A DNA stretch of 64,000 nucleotides from Pseudoalteromonas sp. Scap06 (GCF_013394165.1 NZ_CP041330.1:2534501-2598500), one strand, 5' to 3'; numbered from the stretch's first letter, positions 6,980-16,069 are shown. Made by a program: numbers and translations. The notes: a model not told the origin generated them from the letters alone.

Positions 6980-9900
6980 ATGCATCAACCGCCCTTTTAT
7001 TTAGGTGAATGGCAAATCACCCCTGCCAGTAACACCATTCAACGCGCTGAAGAACAAAAACAGCTAGAACCCAAAGCCATGGATGTGTTGCTGTACTTGT
7101 GTCAAAACCAAGCAGAGATTGTCAGTAGCGACGCGTTATTAACTCACTGCTGGGCAAACACAGAAACCGGCGATAACCCTCTGCATAAAACTATCACTCA
7201 GTTACGAAAAGCTCTAGGTGATAAGGCAAGCGCGCCGCAATACATAGAAACCATACGTAAACGTGGTTATAGAGTTATTGCAACGGTTGAGTTTCCATTA
7301 GCTGATGATCTCCCCAGCCAAGTTAACACATGGCAAGGCGGCTCTCCTTTTTTAGGTTTGAGTGCATATAACCCAACCGATACCCACTTATTTTTTGGTC
7401 GTAATCACGCCATCAGCAGGTTATTAGAGAGCGTATCAAACCAAGTAACATTGCAGCGCGCATTTTGTTTAATCCTTGGCCCTAGTGGCTCGGGTAAATC
7501 ATCATTAGTTAATGCGGGTATATTGCCAAAGCTACTCGACGAGCGAGGCTATAACGGCATTAGAGTAATGTCGTACACCCAACTCGACTTTGCAGATGTA
7601 GCTCAAAATAGGCTGTATTTAGATCTCGCCTCAGCCATGCTCGATTGGGATATTAACGACATTCCAGTATTTACAGGGTTAAGCGCACAAACGCTGGCGC
7701 AGCAGCTAGAACATGACATAGACAATGTTATTAGCGGCTTAAAAAATACAATTGCAAATACCCAAACAGCAGCAAAAATGCCGCAATTGTTTTTGTTTAT
7801 AGACCGCTTAGAAGTGCTACTTTCCTCACCGCTATTTAGTAACGACACCCGAAGTCATTTTTTATCTGTTATTGAGCGTTTAGCGACCTCTAAAGCGGTG
7901 ATTGTATTTAGTGCCTGTCGTAACGATTTTTACCCTTTAGTGGTTGAGCAACCAAGTCTTATGGTGGGCAAGGCTCATGGCGCGCATTACGATTTAACCC
8001 CGCCAAATCGCCATGAACTACAACAAATTATTCGCTTGCCAGCGTTAACCGCTAATTTAACGTTTTCGCAAGACCCACACACTAAAACCCCGCTGGATGA
8101 AATACTTTGCGCCGATACCGCCAATAATCCAGATGCACTGCCCATGCTGCAATACACACTGCAAGAGCTGTATTTACAGCGCAGTGATAATAATGAGTTA
8201 TTGCACAGTGTGTATGAAAAACTCGGCGGTATTGAGGGTGCCATTGGTAAAAAAGCCGAAGAAGTATTTATAGGGCTTTCTCAAGCGCAACAACAGCAAC
8301 TAAAAAGCGTGTTATCGCAATTAGTAACGCTAAACCCAGATGGTAAAACCATTACGAGCCGCGCAGCCCGCTTGCAAGCATTAACCAACACCAGCCAAAA
8401 AGAACTGGTTCAAGCTATGGTCGATAGCCGCTTATTTGTATCGCATTTACAAAACCAAGAAGCCTACTTTAGCCTTGCCCACGAGGCATTATTACGCCAA
8501 TGGCCACGTGCCAAACAGTGGATTAATGACCATAAAGATGCCCTTGCTATAAAAAGCCGCTTACACCACCACACGCAACAATGGCTTAATGAGCACAAAA
8601 GTAACGCCTATCTGTTAGCGCCGGGTAAACCATTGCAAGAGGCCGTTACCTTATTAAACGACAACATATTTAAACTAGACGATGACGAACGCGCGCTTAT
8701 AACCAGCTCTCTTAAACACAGTAAAACAAAAACAACTATAAAACGCGGCACCGTCGCTCTGCTTTGTTTACTTACCTGTGTTGCCCTATTTATGAGTGTT
8801 ACCAGCTTTCAAGCGCAGCAACTTGCACAGCAAAAACGCCAAGAGGCCGAAAGCTTACTAGGGTTTATGGTAGGTGATTTTGCCGATAAATTACGCAGCG
8901 TAAAGCGTATGGACCTACTTGATGGCATTAGTAATAAAGCACTTGAGTATTTTACCAATCAAGTTGATGAGCCAAGCTCACTATTTAACTTTAGCAGTCA
9001 ACAAGGCGAGTTTAAAAGTCGCTTTCAGTACGCGCAAACTCTGGAAGCCATGGGAGAAGTGGCCTATTCCCGCGGTAAAACCATTGAGGCCTTCACTGCC
9101 TTTGAAAACGCCCGCATTCGCCTTGAAGCACTCTTAAAAATACAGCCTAATAATTTAGAGCTACTAACGCTTGCCGGTGCCAATGCCTTTTGGCTCGGTC
9201 AGCTTCATTATGATAAAAGTGATTACGCCGCTGCTGAACCGCTCTTAAAAAAATATCATACTTATAGCGAAACCATGTATTCATTAGCACCGAATGATTT
9301 TAACTCGATTATGGAGCTATCGTATTCGCATAATTCGCTGGGGTCTTTATACATAGAGAAATCTGACTACATTGCTGCAAAACAGCGCTTTACAAAATCG
9401 CTGGCCCTTAAAAACAAAGCCCTTGAGCTCAAACCTAACAACAAAAACTTATTGCGTGATAAAGCCGATACCATCAGCTGGCTGGCAAAAACAGAAGAAA
9501 AGTTAGGTGGCTTTAGTACAACGGTAAATATGTTAGAAAATGCACTAACAGTGGTAAAAGATATGACTGTTAACTATCCAAACGATGCAAGCCTTTTTTA
9601 TATGTCAGCAAATATACATATGCAACAAAGTTATTTATTGAGCTATTTAGCCGATAAACGAATAGCTTACCAAAAAGCGCTTTTTGCTAACAAAATGATA
9701 AGCAATGCACTAAAACAAGATTCCAAAGACAATAAACTTCAGCTTATGTATTACCGCTCTTTAGCGCAATTATTGATGTTATCTAACGACAAAAATATTG
9801 ATCCAAGGATAGAAGAAATTATCACATTCTTAAAGTCACAAAGCCTTAATAATATCAGGGTCATTAGTATAAAAATTGGTTTGATTCAATATTTTATAGA

Positions 9901-10234
9901 TAGAAATTTACTACACAAAGCCCAAAAATTATTAACTACGCTTGAAAGTCACGAGAGCTATCAACAGTTGATAGCTAAACAGGCAAAGATTGGTGATAAT
10001 TTAGTACTCATACGAATAAACCTGCTGAAAGCTAAGTTAGCTGCTACGAGCACACAAAAAGATCAATTTTGCTTAAGTGCACTACAAGAAATTGCTAAAA
10101 CAGTAAATACAAACCAAAGCGTTCTCATAACTTATCCAAAGATACAGGCTTACACCTGCTTGAACCGAGCAAACGAAATCCACGAGATAAAAGCACGCCT
10201 AGTTAAACTGGGCATCAACAACTTTCAACTATAA
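6980..10234 (+). CDS. Winged-helix / nSTAND1-type NTPase / TPR transmembrane regulator
   Basis: This large protein (1084 aa) has an unusual domain chain. Residues about 5-105 form an OmpR/CadC-type winged helix (LEPKAMDVLLYLCQNQ and KTITQLRKALGD...YIETIRKRGYRV). Residues about 118-500 form a P-loop module with the nSTAND1 entry motif (FLGLSAYNPTDTHLFFGR), Walker A GPSGSGKSS near 166 and a Walker B-like LFLFID near 270. A single hydrophobic helix near 590-612 follows. The rest is helical TPR-type repeats (about 680-960), presumably periplasmic. The design suggests a membrane-bound transcription factor that senses an outside signal and switches through the NTPase. It lies 22 nt before the small DP-EP-like gene. 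Target genes are unknown but the downstream protease locus is the obvious candidate. Confidence 0.85.
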   Translation: MHQPPFYLGEWQITPASNTIQRAEEQKQLEPKAMDVLLYLCQNQAEIVSSDALLTHCWANTETGDNPLHKTITQLRKALGDKASAPQYIETIRKRGYRVIATVEFPLADDLPSQVNTWQGGSPFLGLSAYNPTDTHLFFGRNHAISRLLESVSNQVTLQRAFCLILGPSGSGKSSLVNAGILPKLLDERGYNGIRVMSYTQLDFADVAQNRLYLDLASAMLDWDINDIPVFTGLSAQTLAQQLEHDIDNVISGLKNTIANTQTAAKMPQLFLFIDRLEVLLSSPLFSNDTRSHFLSVIERLATSKAVIVFSACRNDFYPLVVEQPSLMVGKAHGAHYDLTPPNRHELQQIIRLPALTANLTFSQDPHTKTPLDEILCADTANNPDALPMLQYTLQELYLQRSDNNELLHSVYEKLGGIEGAIGKKAEEVFIGLSQAQQQQLKSVLSQLVTLNPDGKTITSRAARLQALTNTSQKELVQAMVDSRLFVSHLQNQEAYFSLAHEALLRQWPRAKQWINDHKDALAIKSRLHHHTQQWLNEHKSNAYLLAPGKPLQEAVTLLNDNIFKLDDDERALITSSLKHSKTKTTIKRGTVALLCLLTCVALFMSVTSFQAQQLAQQKRQEAESLLGFMVGDFADKLRSVKRMDLLDGISNKALEYFTNQVDEPSSLFNFSSQQGEFKSRFQYAQTLEAMGEVAYSRGKTIEAFTAFENARIRLEALLKIQPNNLELLTLAGANAFWLGQLHYDKSDYAAAEPLLKKYHTYSETMYSLAPNDFNSIMELSYSHNSLGSLYIEKSDYIAAKQRFTKSLALKNKALELKPNNKNLLRDKADTISWLAKTEEKLGGFSTTVNMLENALTVVKDMTVNYPNDASLFYMSANIHMQQSYLLSYLADKRIAYQKALFANKMISNALKQDSKDNKLQLMYYRSLAQLLMLSNDKNIDPRIEEIITFLKSQSLNNIRVISIKIGLIQYFIDRNLLHKAQKLLTTLESHESYQQLIAKQAKIGDNLVLIRINLLKAKLAATSTQKDQFCLSALQEIAKTVNTNQSVLITYPKIQAYTCLNRANEIHEIKARLVKLGINNFQL

Positions 10235-10256
10235 TCATGAATACAAAGGAAATAAT

Positions 10257-10640
10257 ATGAATAATACTCAAGAGCAAATTCACTTTGAAGTTAACATTGT
10301 ACTAGACAATGACGGCGAAGCTAACTTTACATACTCTATAAATGGCAATGAAGTGACTGGCGGCGGAGTTGTAAGAACAGAAACCGCAGGCATTTACAGT
10401 TTAGATGAAGCCACGCTTGCTAAAGGTTTTTTATTCACTGGCGCCACTATCACCGATGTTAATAAAGAAACACCTTGCGCTCAAGACTTTAGCTTTAAAG
10501 TAAGCGATAACGGCCGCACCATTACTATTATCGATACCGGTGAAAATCCAGGCACCGCCTGTTTAGTATTTAATGTTGAGTGCAATGGCAAAGCCTATAA
10601 AAGTACCGATCCTCAAATTATAAATGAAAAAGAAAGATAA
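10257..10640 (+). CDS. Small DP-EP-like protein with C-terminal DPQIINE motif
   Basis: The 127-residue protein has no signal peptide or membrane segment and looks beta-rich (FEVNIVLDNDGEANFTYSINGNEV, then FSFKVSDNGRTITIID). It contains two cysteines that could pair (TPCAQDF and GTACLVFN) plus a third in VECNG. The tail KSTDPQIINEKER resembles proteins that pipelines call the DP-EP family; that naming is from memory and is only tentative. An AAGGAA Shine-Dalgarno is present, and the gene follows the large regulator closely, so the two are probably co-transcribed. The tail motif recurs at the end of the gene at 12663-13100. Function unknown. Confidence 0.8.
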   Translation: MNNTQEQIHFEVNIVLDNDGEANFTYSINGNEVTGGGVVRTETAGIYSLDEATLAKGFLFTGATITDVNKETPCAQDFSFKVSDNGRTITIIDTGENPGTACLVFNVECNGKAYKSTDPQIINEKER

Positions 10641-10793
10641 CTAACAACAATTAATTTCTAAATTGCACAGGACTGATTTATTCCTGTGCAATTTTTATAA
10701 GCCAAACACTTTAACGCTAACACATACCAAGCAGCATTATTAATAACCATCCTTTATTGCTAATCTATAATAAAAACCTCAACTTTCAATTGC
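10606..10793. repeat. Direct repeat, left copy (flanks the protease cassette)
   Basis: This segment, from CCGATCCTCAAATTA in the last codons of the small gene through its terminator to AATTGCT, recurs with high identity at 13066-13258. A short divergent patch lies just after the stop codon. The pair brackets the subtilase gene and its small partner. Confidence 0.88.
10660..10696 (+). terminator. Intrinsic terminator after the DP-EP-like gene
   Basis: The perfect 12-bp stem AAATTGCACAGG / CCTGTGCAATTT is followed by a short T run. The same structure recurs at 13124-13160 as part of the direct repeat. Confidence 0.85.
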
Positions 10794-10873
10794 TTAATAA
10801 TTTAATATACGAAACAATCTAATAACAATTTGATTTATATATCAAAAACATAAAAATAAGGATTGTATTATTT

Positions 10874-12649
10874 ATGTATATTAAAAAAACCCTGCTAAGT
10901 TGCTGCCTACTTGGTGCATTTAGCTGCCTCGCTGCGGATCACTTAACCAATAGCGACCCTCTTACACCTTACCAATGGCATTTAAATAACAGCGGCCACA
11001 ATGGTCTTACTACAAACACGGTTACGGGCGAAGATTTAAATTTACTCAATACCGATATGCAAGGTATTAAAGGGGATGGCGTTACCGTTACCGTAATAGA
11101 CAGCGGCATAGAACTAAGTCACCCTGATTTAGTTAATAATGCCATTACAGGCTCACTTAATTTGTTAACCGGCACTGCTACCCCAACCGATAACACAGGT
11201 CATGGTACAGCAGTGGCTGGCATTATCGCCGCACAAGAAAATAATAATATTGGCGGTCGTGGTGTTGCACCTAATGCAGACCTTGTTGGGTTTAATTATC
11301 TTGATGCGCAAACAATGAGTAGCTGGCTACAATCGCATGGTATGCCATTAACGGGCTCTGCAAACTCTCGCGTTTACAATCAAAGCTACAGCAGTAAGCC
11401 GGCATTATTTAAAAACGTTGATGCAGAAGAGCATACTCTTAGCCTGCAATTAAAAGAGCGCGTAATGCAGCAAGTAAGCTTAAACAGTAACAACGGCTTA
11501 GGTGCATTATTTGTAAAGTCAGCGGGTAACGCGTTTTATCAATACACTACTTTTTTTGGCGATACGCCATTTCAAGTATTTGCGTATGAGCAGCAACAAC
11601 CATTTAATAACGCGGGCTTGCCATTTCATAACGCTAATTTAAGTACCGATAACGCTAGTTTTTGGAATATGCTGGTGTCGGCCTACAACGCAAACGGTAA
11701 ATTAGCATCGTACTCTTCTGTTGGCGCTAATGTATTTTTAACCGCACCCGGTGGTGAAAACGCTCAAAGCCAAGCAGGTATTGTTACCACAGATATGAGT
11801 GGCTGCGCTGCCGGTTTTAATACCATTAACAGCACAATAGACATCCCCCTGCAAAACACCGGGTTAGATAGCCACTGCGATGCCACCGCTGCCATGTATG
11901 GCACTTCTGCAGCAGCTGCCAATACATCGGGTGCAATAGCGCTTGTTATGTCGGCTAACCCGCAACTTGATGCCAGAACCATTAAGCATATCCTCGCCAC
12001 AACAGCACGTAAACTCGATGGCAGCAATGCCGGTGTTGATATTAATTTTACAGATGCAAATGGTGATGCAGTCAGCTACAACGCCATTCCTGGTTGGCAA
12101 CAAAATGCGGCAGGATACAACGTTCATCCCTTTTATGGCTTAGGCGCAATTGATGTTGACGCTGCTGTTGCAATGGCTCAACAAACTACTGCGTTATTAC
12201 CCACATTACAGGTATCTGATTGGCATACCGCTAACACAGAGCTAACAATACCCGATGCTAACGTAAATGGTGTGCAAGATACGCTAGCCATCACTGACAA
12301 TCTAACCATTGAAGCTGTGCAGTTAAAGCTATCGATTGATCATACCCGTATGCGTGACCTAGCCGTTGAGCTTATTTCACCATCAGGTACTCGCAGTGTG
12401 CTATTAAGCCCACGCACAGGATTAATAAATGCCACCGGCACCCCCGTACAAAATGCCCTATTGTTGAGCCAACATTTTTATGGCGAATCGGCGGCAGGGC
12501 AATGGCAAATTCGCTTAATTGATACCGACAATGGCACTAGCCAAACCCTAGTTTACAATGAGCAAGCAGGCTTACTCAGCATGAACGACACTAATAATAA
12601 TGTAGATGGCACGCTGCTATCTTGGTCTTTGCGTTTTTACGGCCACTAA
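10874..12649 (+). CDS. Secreted subtilisin-like serine protease (S8) with P domain
   Basis: The 591-residue preprotein has a signal peptide (MYIKKTLLSCCLLGAFSCLA) followed directly by mature-like sequence (DPLTPYQWHLNNSGHNG), with no recognisable inhibitor-I9 propeptide. The catalytic triad is present: Asp in VTVIDSGIELSHPDL (about residue 76), His in NTGHGTAVAGI (about 113) and Ser in YGTSAAAANTSGA (about 345). The C-terminal 140 residues form a proprotein-convertase P domain (LKLSIDHTRMRDLAVELISPSGTRSVLL ... QWQIRLIDTD), as in kexin/furin-like bacterial proteases. It is probably exported to the periplasm or outside. It is followed 13 nt later by a small secreted protein. The absence of a linked propeptide is unusual. 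Confidence 0.92.
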   Translation: MYIKKTLLSCCLLGAFSCLAADHLTNSDPLTPYQWHLNNSGHNGLTTNTVTGEDLNLLNTDMQGIKGDGVTVTVIDSGIELSHPDLVNNAITGSLNLLTGTATPTDNTGHGTAVAGIIAAQENNNIGGRGVAPNADLVGFNYLDAQTMSSWLQSHGMPLTGSANSRVYNQSYSSKPALFKNVDAEEHTLSLQLKERVMQQVSLNSNNGLGALFVKSAGNAFYQYTTFFGDTPFQVFAYEQQQPFNNAGLPFHNANLSTDNASFWNMLVSAYNANGKLASYSSVGANVFLTAPGGENAQSQAGIVTTDMSGCAAGFNTINSTIDIPLQNTGLDSHCDATAAMYGTSAAAANTSGAIALVMSANPQLDARTIKHILATTARKLDGSNAGVDINFTDANGDAVSYNAIPGWQQNAAGYNVHPFYGLGAIDVDAAVAMAQQTTALLPTLQVSDWHTANTELTIPDANVNGVQDTLAITDNLTIEAVQLKLSIDHTRMRDLAVELISPSGTRSVLLSPRTGLINATGTPVQNALLLSQHFYGESAAGQWQIRLIDTDNGTSQTLVYNEQAGLLSMNDTNNNVDGTLLSWSLRFYGH

Positions 12650-12662
12650 TAAAGGAATTTTT

Positions 12663-13100
12663 ATGAAAACAACGATTGTTATGTTAGTACTCACTTTTAT
12701 TGTAAGTACTCTTTCATTAGCGCAAGCACAAACTAAAAACACTGCTGTAAAGCCAGGCGCTGCAATTATCGCCAGCTTAACGAGCCAAACCAATAACGCA
12801 AATAGCTTACAGCTTGGGGATAGTATAACTGATAGCCAAAGCGGTAATAGCCTAAAGCTGACCGGCGAAGTGTTATTGCAATTAACAACCCAAGCCAACT
12901 TTAGCCAACTGGCAAGCCGTTATAACTTACAGCTAAAACACCGCGTAGGCGATATTGTTGTTGTAACCACAACCACTAATAATATTCAGCAGCTAGTACA
13001 ACAATTAACGCAAGAACCGACAATAAAACAAGCAAGCTTTGACTTGCGTGAGCTAGGCTTAAGCGCCGATCCTCAAATTAAAAATGAAGACGTAGTTTAA
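12663..13100 (+). CDS. Small secreted protein partnered with the subtilase
   Basis: The 145-residue preprotein has a clear signal peptide (MKTTIVMLVLTFIVSTLSLAQA). A low-complexity Asn/Ser/Thr-rich stretch follows, then a compact alpha/beta segment (QANFSQLASRYNLQLKHRVGDIVVVTTTTNNIQQLVQQLTQEPTIKQASFDLRE). That segment has the beta-alpha-beta feel of subtilase propeptide or inhibitor domains, but this is inference. The tail SADPQIKNEDVV repeats the motif of the 10257 gene. The start at 12663 is chosen because AAAGGA precedes it and the signal peptide begins there; an earlier in-frame codon lies inside the protease gene. A role as trans-acting chaperone or inhibitor of the protease is plausible. 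Confidence 0.8.
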   Translation: MKTTIVMLVLTFIVSTLSLAQAQTKNTAVKPGAAIIASLTSQTNNANSLQLGDSITDSQSGNSLKLTGEVLLQLTTQANFSQLASRYNLQLKHRVGDIVVVTTTTNNIQQLVQQLTQEPTIKQASFDLRELGLSADPQIKNEDVV

Positions 13101-13258
13101 TTAAAAAATTATTCTTATTTTCTAAATTGCACAGGGCTGATTTATTCCTGTGCAATTTTTATAAGCCAAACACCTTAACGCTAACACATACCAAGCAGCA
13201 TTATTAATAATCATCCCTTATTACTAATCTATAATAAAAACCACAACTTTGAATTGCT
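13066..13258. repeat. Direct repeat, right copy (flanks the protease cassette)
   Basis: This is the second copy of the segment at 10606-10793. It also begins in the last codons of a gene (GATCCTCAAATTA) and includes the same terminator hairpin and the same following 100 bp, with only scattered differences. Confidence 0.88.
13124..13160 (+). terminator. Intrinsic terminator after the small secreted protein gene
   Basis: The stem AAATTGCACAGG / CCTGTGCAATTT followed by TTTT is near-identical to the hairpin at 10660. The remainder of the 13101-13425 gap holds the right direct repeat and a weaker hairpin (CACAGGTT/AACCTGTG, 13279-13300), then AT-rich DNA that presumably contains the promoter of the next gene. 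Confidence 0.85.
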
Positions 13259-13425
13259 GAGTAACTAATTTTCACCTTCACAGGTTACTTAAAACCTGTG
13301 CAAGCATGATTTTTACCATTAAATATCAAACAGTTAAAAACAGAAGATTACCGAAAGGTTTAATTGCACTTTTTTAAGTAAATTTGTAGACATCAAAAAC
13401 GTCTGTACCATGCTAAGGCTAAAAC

Positions 13426-14421
13426 GTGTCGAAACAAATTAACAATAAAGAGACTGCAGCAACTAATAACGGTAAAGCATTGCCCTTCGATAGCGCTTTA
13501 TTATCCCCTTTTTCGCATGCCCAGTTTGGTGCATTAGTTGAATTATTTAATGGCACCGCCGAAGGTATTTTTGTACTGAATGAGCAGGGTGGTTTTGAGT
13601 TTGCCAACCCAAAGGCAGCACAGCTATTAGGTTACTCTCAGCAGTCGCTGATAGGCGAAAATTTACTGTCGTTTTTACACGGTGCAGACCTTGATAAATA
13701 TAAACAGACCTTATTAAATTGGATTGGTATTAAGGACACTCCCCTTAGCATTGGCCCAAATGAAGTTGCTATAAACAAAGCCAATGGCGATGTGATTGAA
13801 GCTGACTTATCAATATCAAGCATGCCAAAAAGTCTCGCATCGGCGCAAAAGTTGTACGTGTGTATACTTCACGATCTTAGTACTCATAAAGCCATGTATA
13901 ACCGTTTAAAAATACAGGCCTCAACCGATCATTTAACTGGGCTTGCTAACCGTTTAGCTTTAGATGAGTCGTTAAAAAAATACTGGCAAGAGAGTATTCA
14001 AAGCCAACAACCTTTAACCAGTATATTAATTGATGTTGACCACTTTAAAAAATTCAACGATACCTATGGGCATATTAAAGGCGATAAATGCTTACAGAAA
14101 ATAGCAAAAATGCTATTGCAGTGCATTCCATCTAGAGAGTGTTTAGCTGCTAGGTATGGCGGTGAAGAGTTTGCGATTATTTTACCCCGTTGCGATATAA
14201 AAACCGCCACGGTTGTGGCCAACCATATACAACAACAAATTGCACAAATGAGCTTTACCGACATAGGTTTGCCACCAGAGGTTAAAATTACGGTAAGCCA
14301 AGGAATTGCCAGTGAAAATAATAACCAGTACCGCACCTACGAGGCGCTATTGTATGCCGCAGACACGGCTTTATATCGAGCAAAAACAGAAGGTAGAAAC
14401 AAAATAAGTACGATTGTTTAA
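13426..14421 (+). CDS. Diguanylate cyclase with N-terminal PAS domain
   Basis: The cytoplasmic sensor protein (331 aa) makes c-di-GMP from two GTP. The PAS domain covers about residues 40-160 (GIFVLNEQGGFEFANPKAAQLLGYSQQSLIG), and the GGDEF domain about 165-331. Active-site motifs are intact: DHLTGLANR, the metal-binding VDHFKKFNDTYGHIKGD, and the signature GGEEF in RYGGEEFAIILPR. No RxxD inhibitory site is obvious before GGEEF. Translation begins at a GTG with AAGG 7 nt upstream. There are no membrane segments, so the PAS domain probably senses an intracellular ligand or redox state. It is a monocistronic gene, convergent with mgtE. Confidence 0.93.
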   Translation: MSKQINNKETAATNNGKALPFDSALLSPFSHAQFGALVELFNGTAEGIFVLNEQGGFEFANPKAAQLLGYSQQSLIGENLLSFLHGADLDKYKQTLLNWIGIKDTPLSIGPNEVAINKANGDVIEADLSISSMPKSLASAQKLYVCILHDLSTHKAMYNRLKIQASTDHLTGLANRLALDESLKKYWQESIQSQQPLTSILIDVDHFKKFNDTYGHIKGDKCLQKIAKMLLQCIPSRECLAARYGGEEFAIILPRCDIKTATVVANHIQQQIAQMSFTDIGLPPEVKITVSQGIASENNNQYRTYEALLYAADTALYRAKTEGRNKISTIV

Positions 14422-14459
14422 AGCTTAAATTAAAGGCCTTTTCATGACGCTATATATAT

Positions 14460-14490
14460 TAAACGCCACTTCATGGGGGTGGCGTTTAGC
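14460..14490. terminator. Hairpin between convergent genes
   Basis: The inverted repeat AAACGCCAC / GTGGCGTTT lies between the GGDEF gene and mgtE. It lacks long T runs on either side, so it is a weaker terminator candidate for both. Confidence 0.65.
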
Positions 14491-14497
14491 TTAAAAA

Positions 14498-15850
14498 TTA
14501 GAGTAATAACAAACTACCTAACCCTAAAAAGGTCACAAAGCCGACAATATCAGTCACTGTGGTTAAAATAACTGAGCCTGATAATGCAGGGTCAATTTTC
14601 ATTTTATCTAAAATAGACGGGATCACTACGCCCGCCAACGACGCGGCCACTAAATTAAGCAGTATTGCCACGGTAATGGTTATACTAAGCATAATATCGC
14701 TAAACCATAGATACGTTAGCAAACCAATCACTAAAGCCCATACCAAGCCATTTACCGCCCCTACACGCAGCTCTTTTTTAAGTAGAGCGTTACGGTTTGA
14801 GTCGGTAACCTGACCAAGCGCAAGACCGCGCACTATAACTGTTAAGGTTTGACTACCGGCTATTCCGCCCATTGATGCCACAACAGGCATTAATACCGCA
14901 AGTGCCACCACTTGTTCTATAGTGGCGCCAAATAAGCCTATAAACCATGAGGCTAAAAATGCGGTTGCTAAGTTGATACCTAACCAAATACCACGGTTTT
15001 TAGCACTTTTGCGAACACTGGCAAATAGGTCTTCGTCTTCACGTAAACCACCCGCTTTTGCTGTGGCTTCGTCAGCAATTTCTTGACGTAACTCGTAAGC
15101 TGATGCGATGGTTAAACGCCCTATTAGTTTGTTTTCGGCATTAACCACGGGCATGGCCATTTGCTCGCTGTGAATAACCACCTCGGCGGCTTCATATAAA
15201 TCGTGGTCTGCGTGCAATGAGGTAAAATCATGATTAGTTAAGGTGACTAAGCTTTGATTATCATGCGCTTTTATTAGGTCGTTAACTGCTACTTCACCAA
15301 TTAAGCTGCCTTTGCGGCTCACTAAATAAATCACTTCGCTGTACTGCGGTAACCCTTTATGTAGCAGCTTTTTAGCGCCACCCGCAGTGAGCTTGTCTGA
15401 CACCTTTAAAAAGTCAAAACCAATCCAGTGACCTAGTTGCTCAGGCGTATATTGTTGCGCCAGTTCGTATTGTTTAGTTTGCGCTTCATCAAGCTGTTTT
15501 TTTGCATAATCAGTAAAGCGCTGCGGGATCACTTCCTCTAATTCAAGCAGCTCTTCAACGTTAACTTCGTCTAATAATTTAAAACCGTCACTGTCATCTA
15601 GGGTTTGCAGTAACCATAAACAGCTATCTTCACTTAAGTTAACAAAAATTTCGTGTTGTGTGTCTTCATCTAATAAATGCCAAATTTCAAGGCGCTGCTC
15701 TTTAGGAATAGCTTCAAATAATAAAGATAAGTGTTCGGTTGATAAGGTTTGTTGAGCATCTATCAGTAATTTATTTTTACGCTCTGTGGTATCACACTGC
15801 AATAAGTCGTTTATGAGTTGTGGTAACTGATCAACCGGATACTCTATCAT
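14498..15850 (-). CDS. mgtE: Magnesium transporter MgtE
   Basis: This is a full-length MgtE (450 aa). The cytoplasmic N-domain of helical repeats covers about residues 1-130 (LPQLINDLLQCDTTERKNKLL...). A pair of CBS domains follows, about 135-260 (VYLVSRKGSLIGEVAVNDLI, AEVVIHSEQMAMPVVNAENKLIGRLT), then a five-helix membrane domain. The pore region has the family's GxAG pattern (ASMGGIAGSQTLTVIVRGLALGQV), and the conserved acidic residue region near TVTDIVGF supports ion passage. MgtE is a Mg2+-gated Mg2+ channel: CBS and N domains close it when cytoplasmic Mg2+ is high. It is a single gene with its own promoter region in the 219-bp gap upstream. Confidence 0.95.
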   Translation of the reverse strand: MIEYPVDQLPQLINDLLQCDTTERKNKLLIDAQQTLSTEHLSLLFEAIPKEQRLEIWHLLDEDTQHEIFVNLSEDSCLWLLQTLDDSDGFKLLDEVNVEELLELEEVIPQRFTDYAKKQLDEAQTKQYELAQQYTPEQLGHWIGFDFLKVSDKLTAGGAKKLLHKGLPQYSEVIYLVSRKGSLIGEVAVNDLIKAHDNQSLVTLTNHDFTSLHADHDLYEAAEVVIHSEQMAMPVVNAENKLIGRLTIASAYELRQEIADEATAKAGGLREDEDLFASVRKSAKNRGIWLGINLATAFLASWFIGLFGATIEQVVALAVLMPVVASMGGIAGSQTLTVIVRGLALGQVTDSNRNALLKKELRVGAVNGLVWALVIGLLTYLWFSDIMLSITITVAILLNLVAASLAGVVIPSILDKMKIDPALSGSVILTTVTDIVGFVTFLGLGSLLLL

Positions 15851-16013
15851 TTTAAAACCCTAAAATAGTCTTTCACTATAAATTTACTGTAATAAGTAAG
15901 CACTTATTAATAAGAATAGCTAATAGTGTACATTAGACACGACCAAAAATATTAAAAAATCTCTGTGTCGTTAGATATTTATAGCTGCTATCACCCACTC
16001 AACGCTAACCAAT

Positions 16014-16046
16014 AAAAAAGCCGTAACAAATAATGTTACGGCTTAG
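16014..16046 (-). terminator. Intrinsic terminator of the chemoreceptor gene
   Basis: The stem TAAGCCGTAACA / TGTTACGGCTT is followed by a T run on the - strand, just after the chemoreceptor stop codon. Confidence 0.88.
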
Positions 16047-16069
16047 TGTAGTTAGTATTTTAAATCGCG

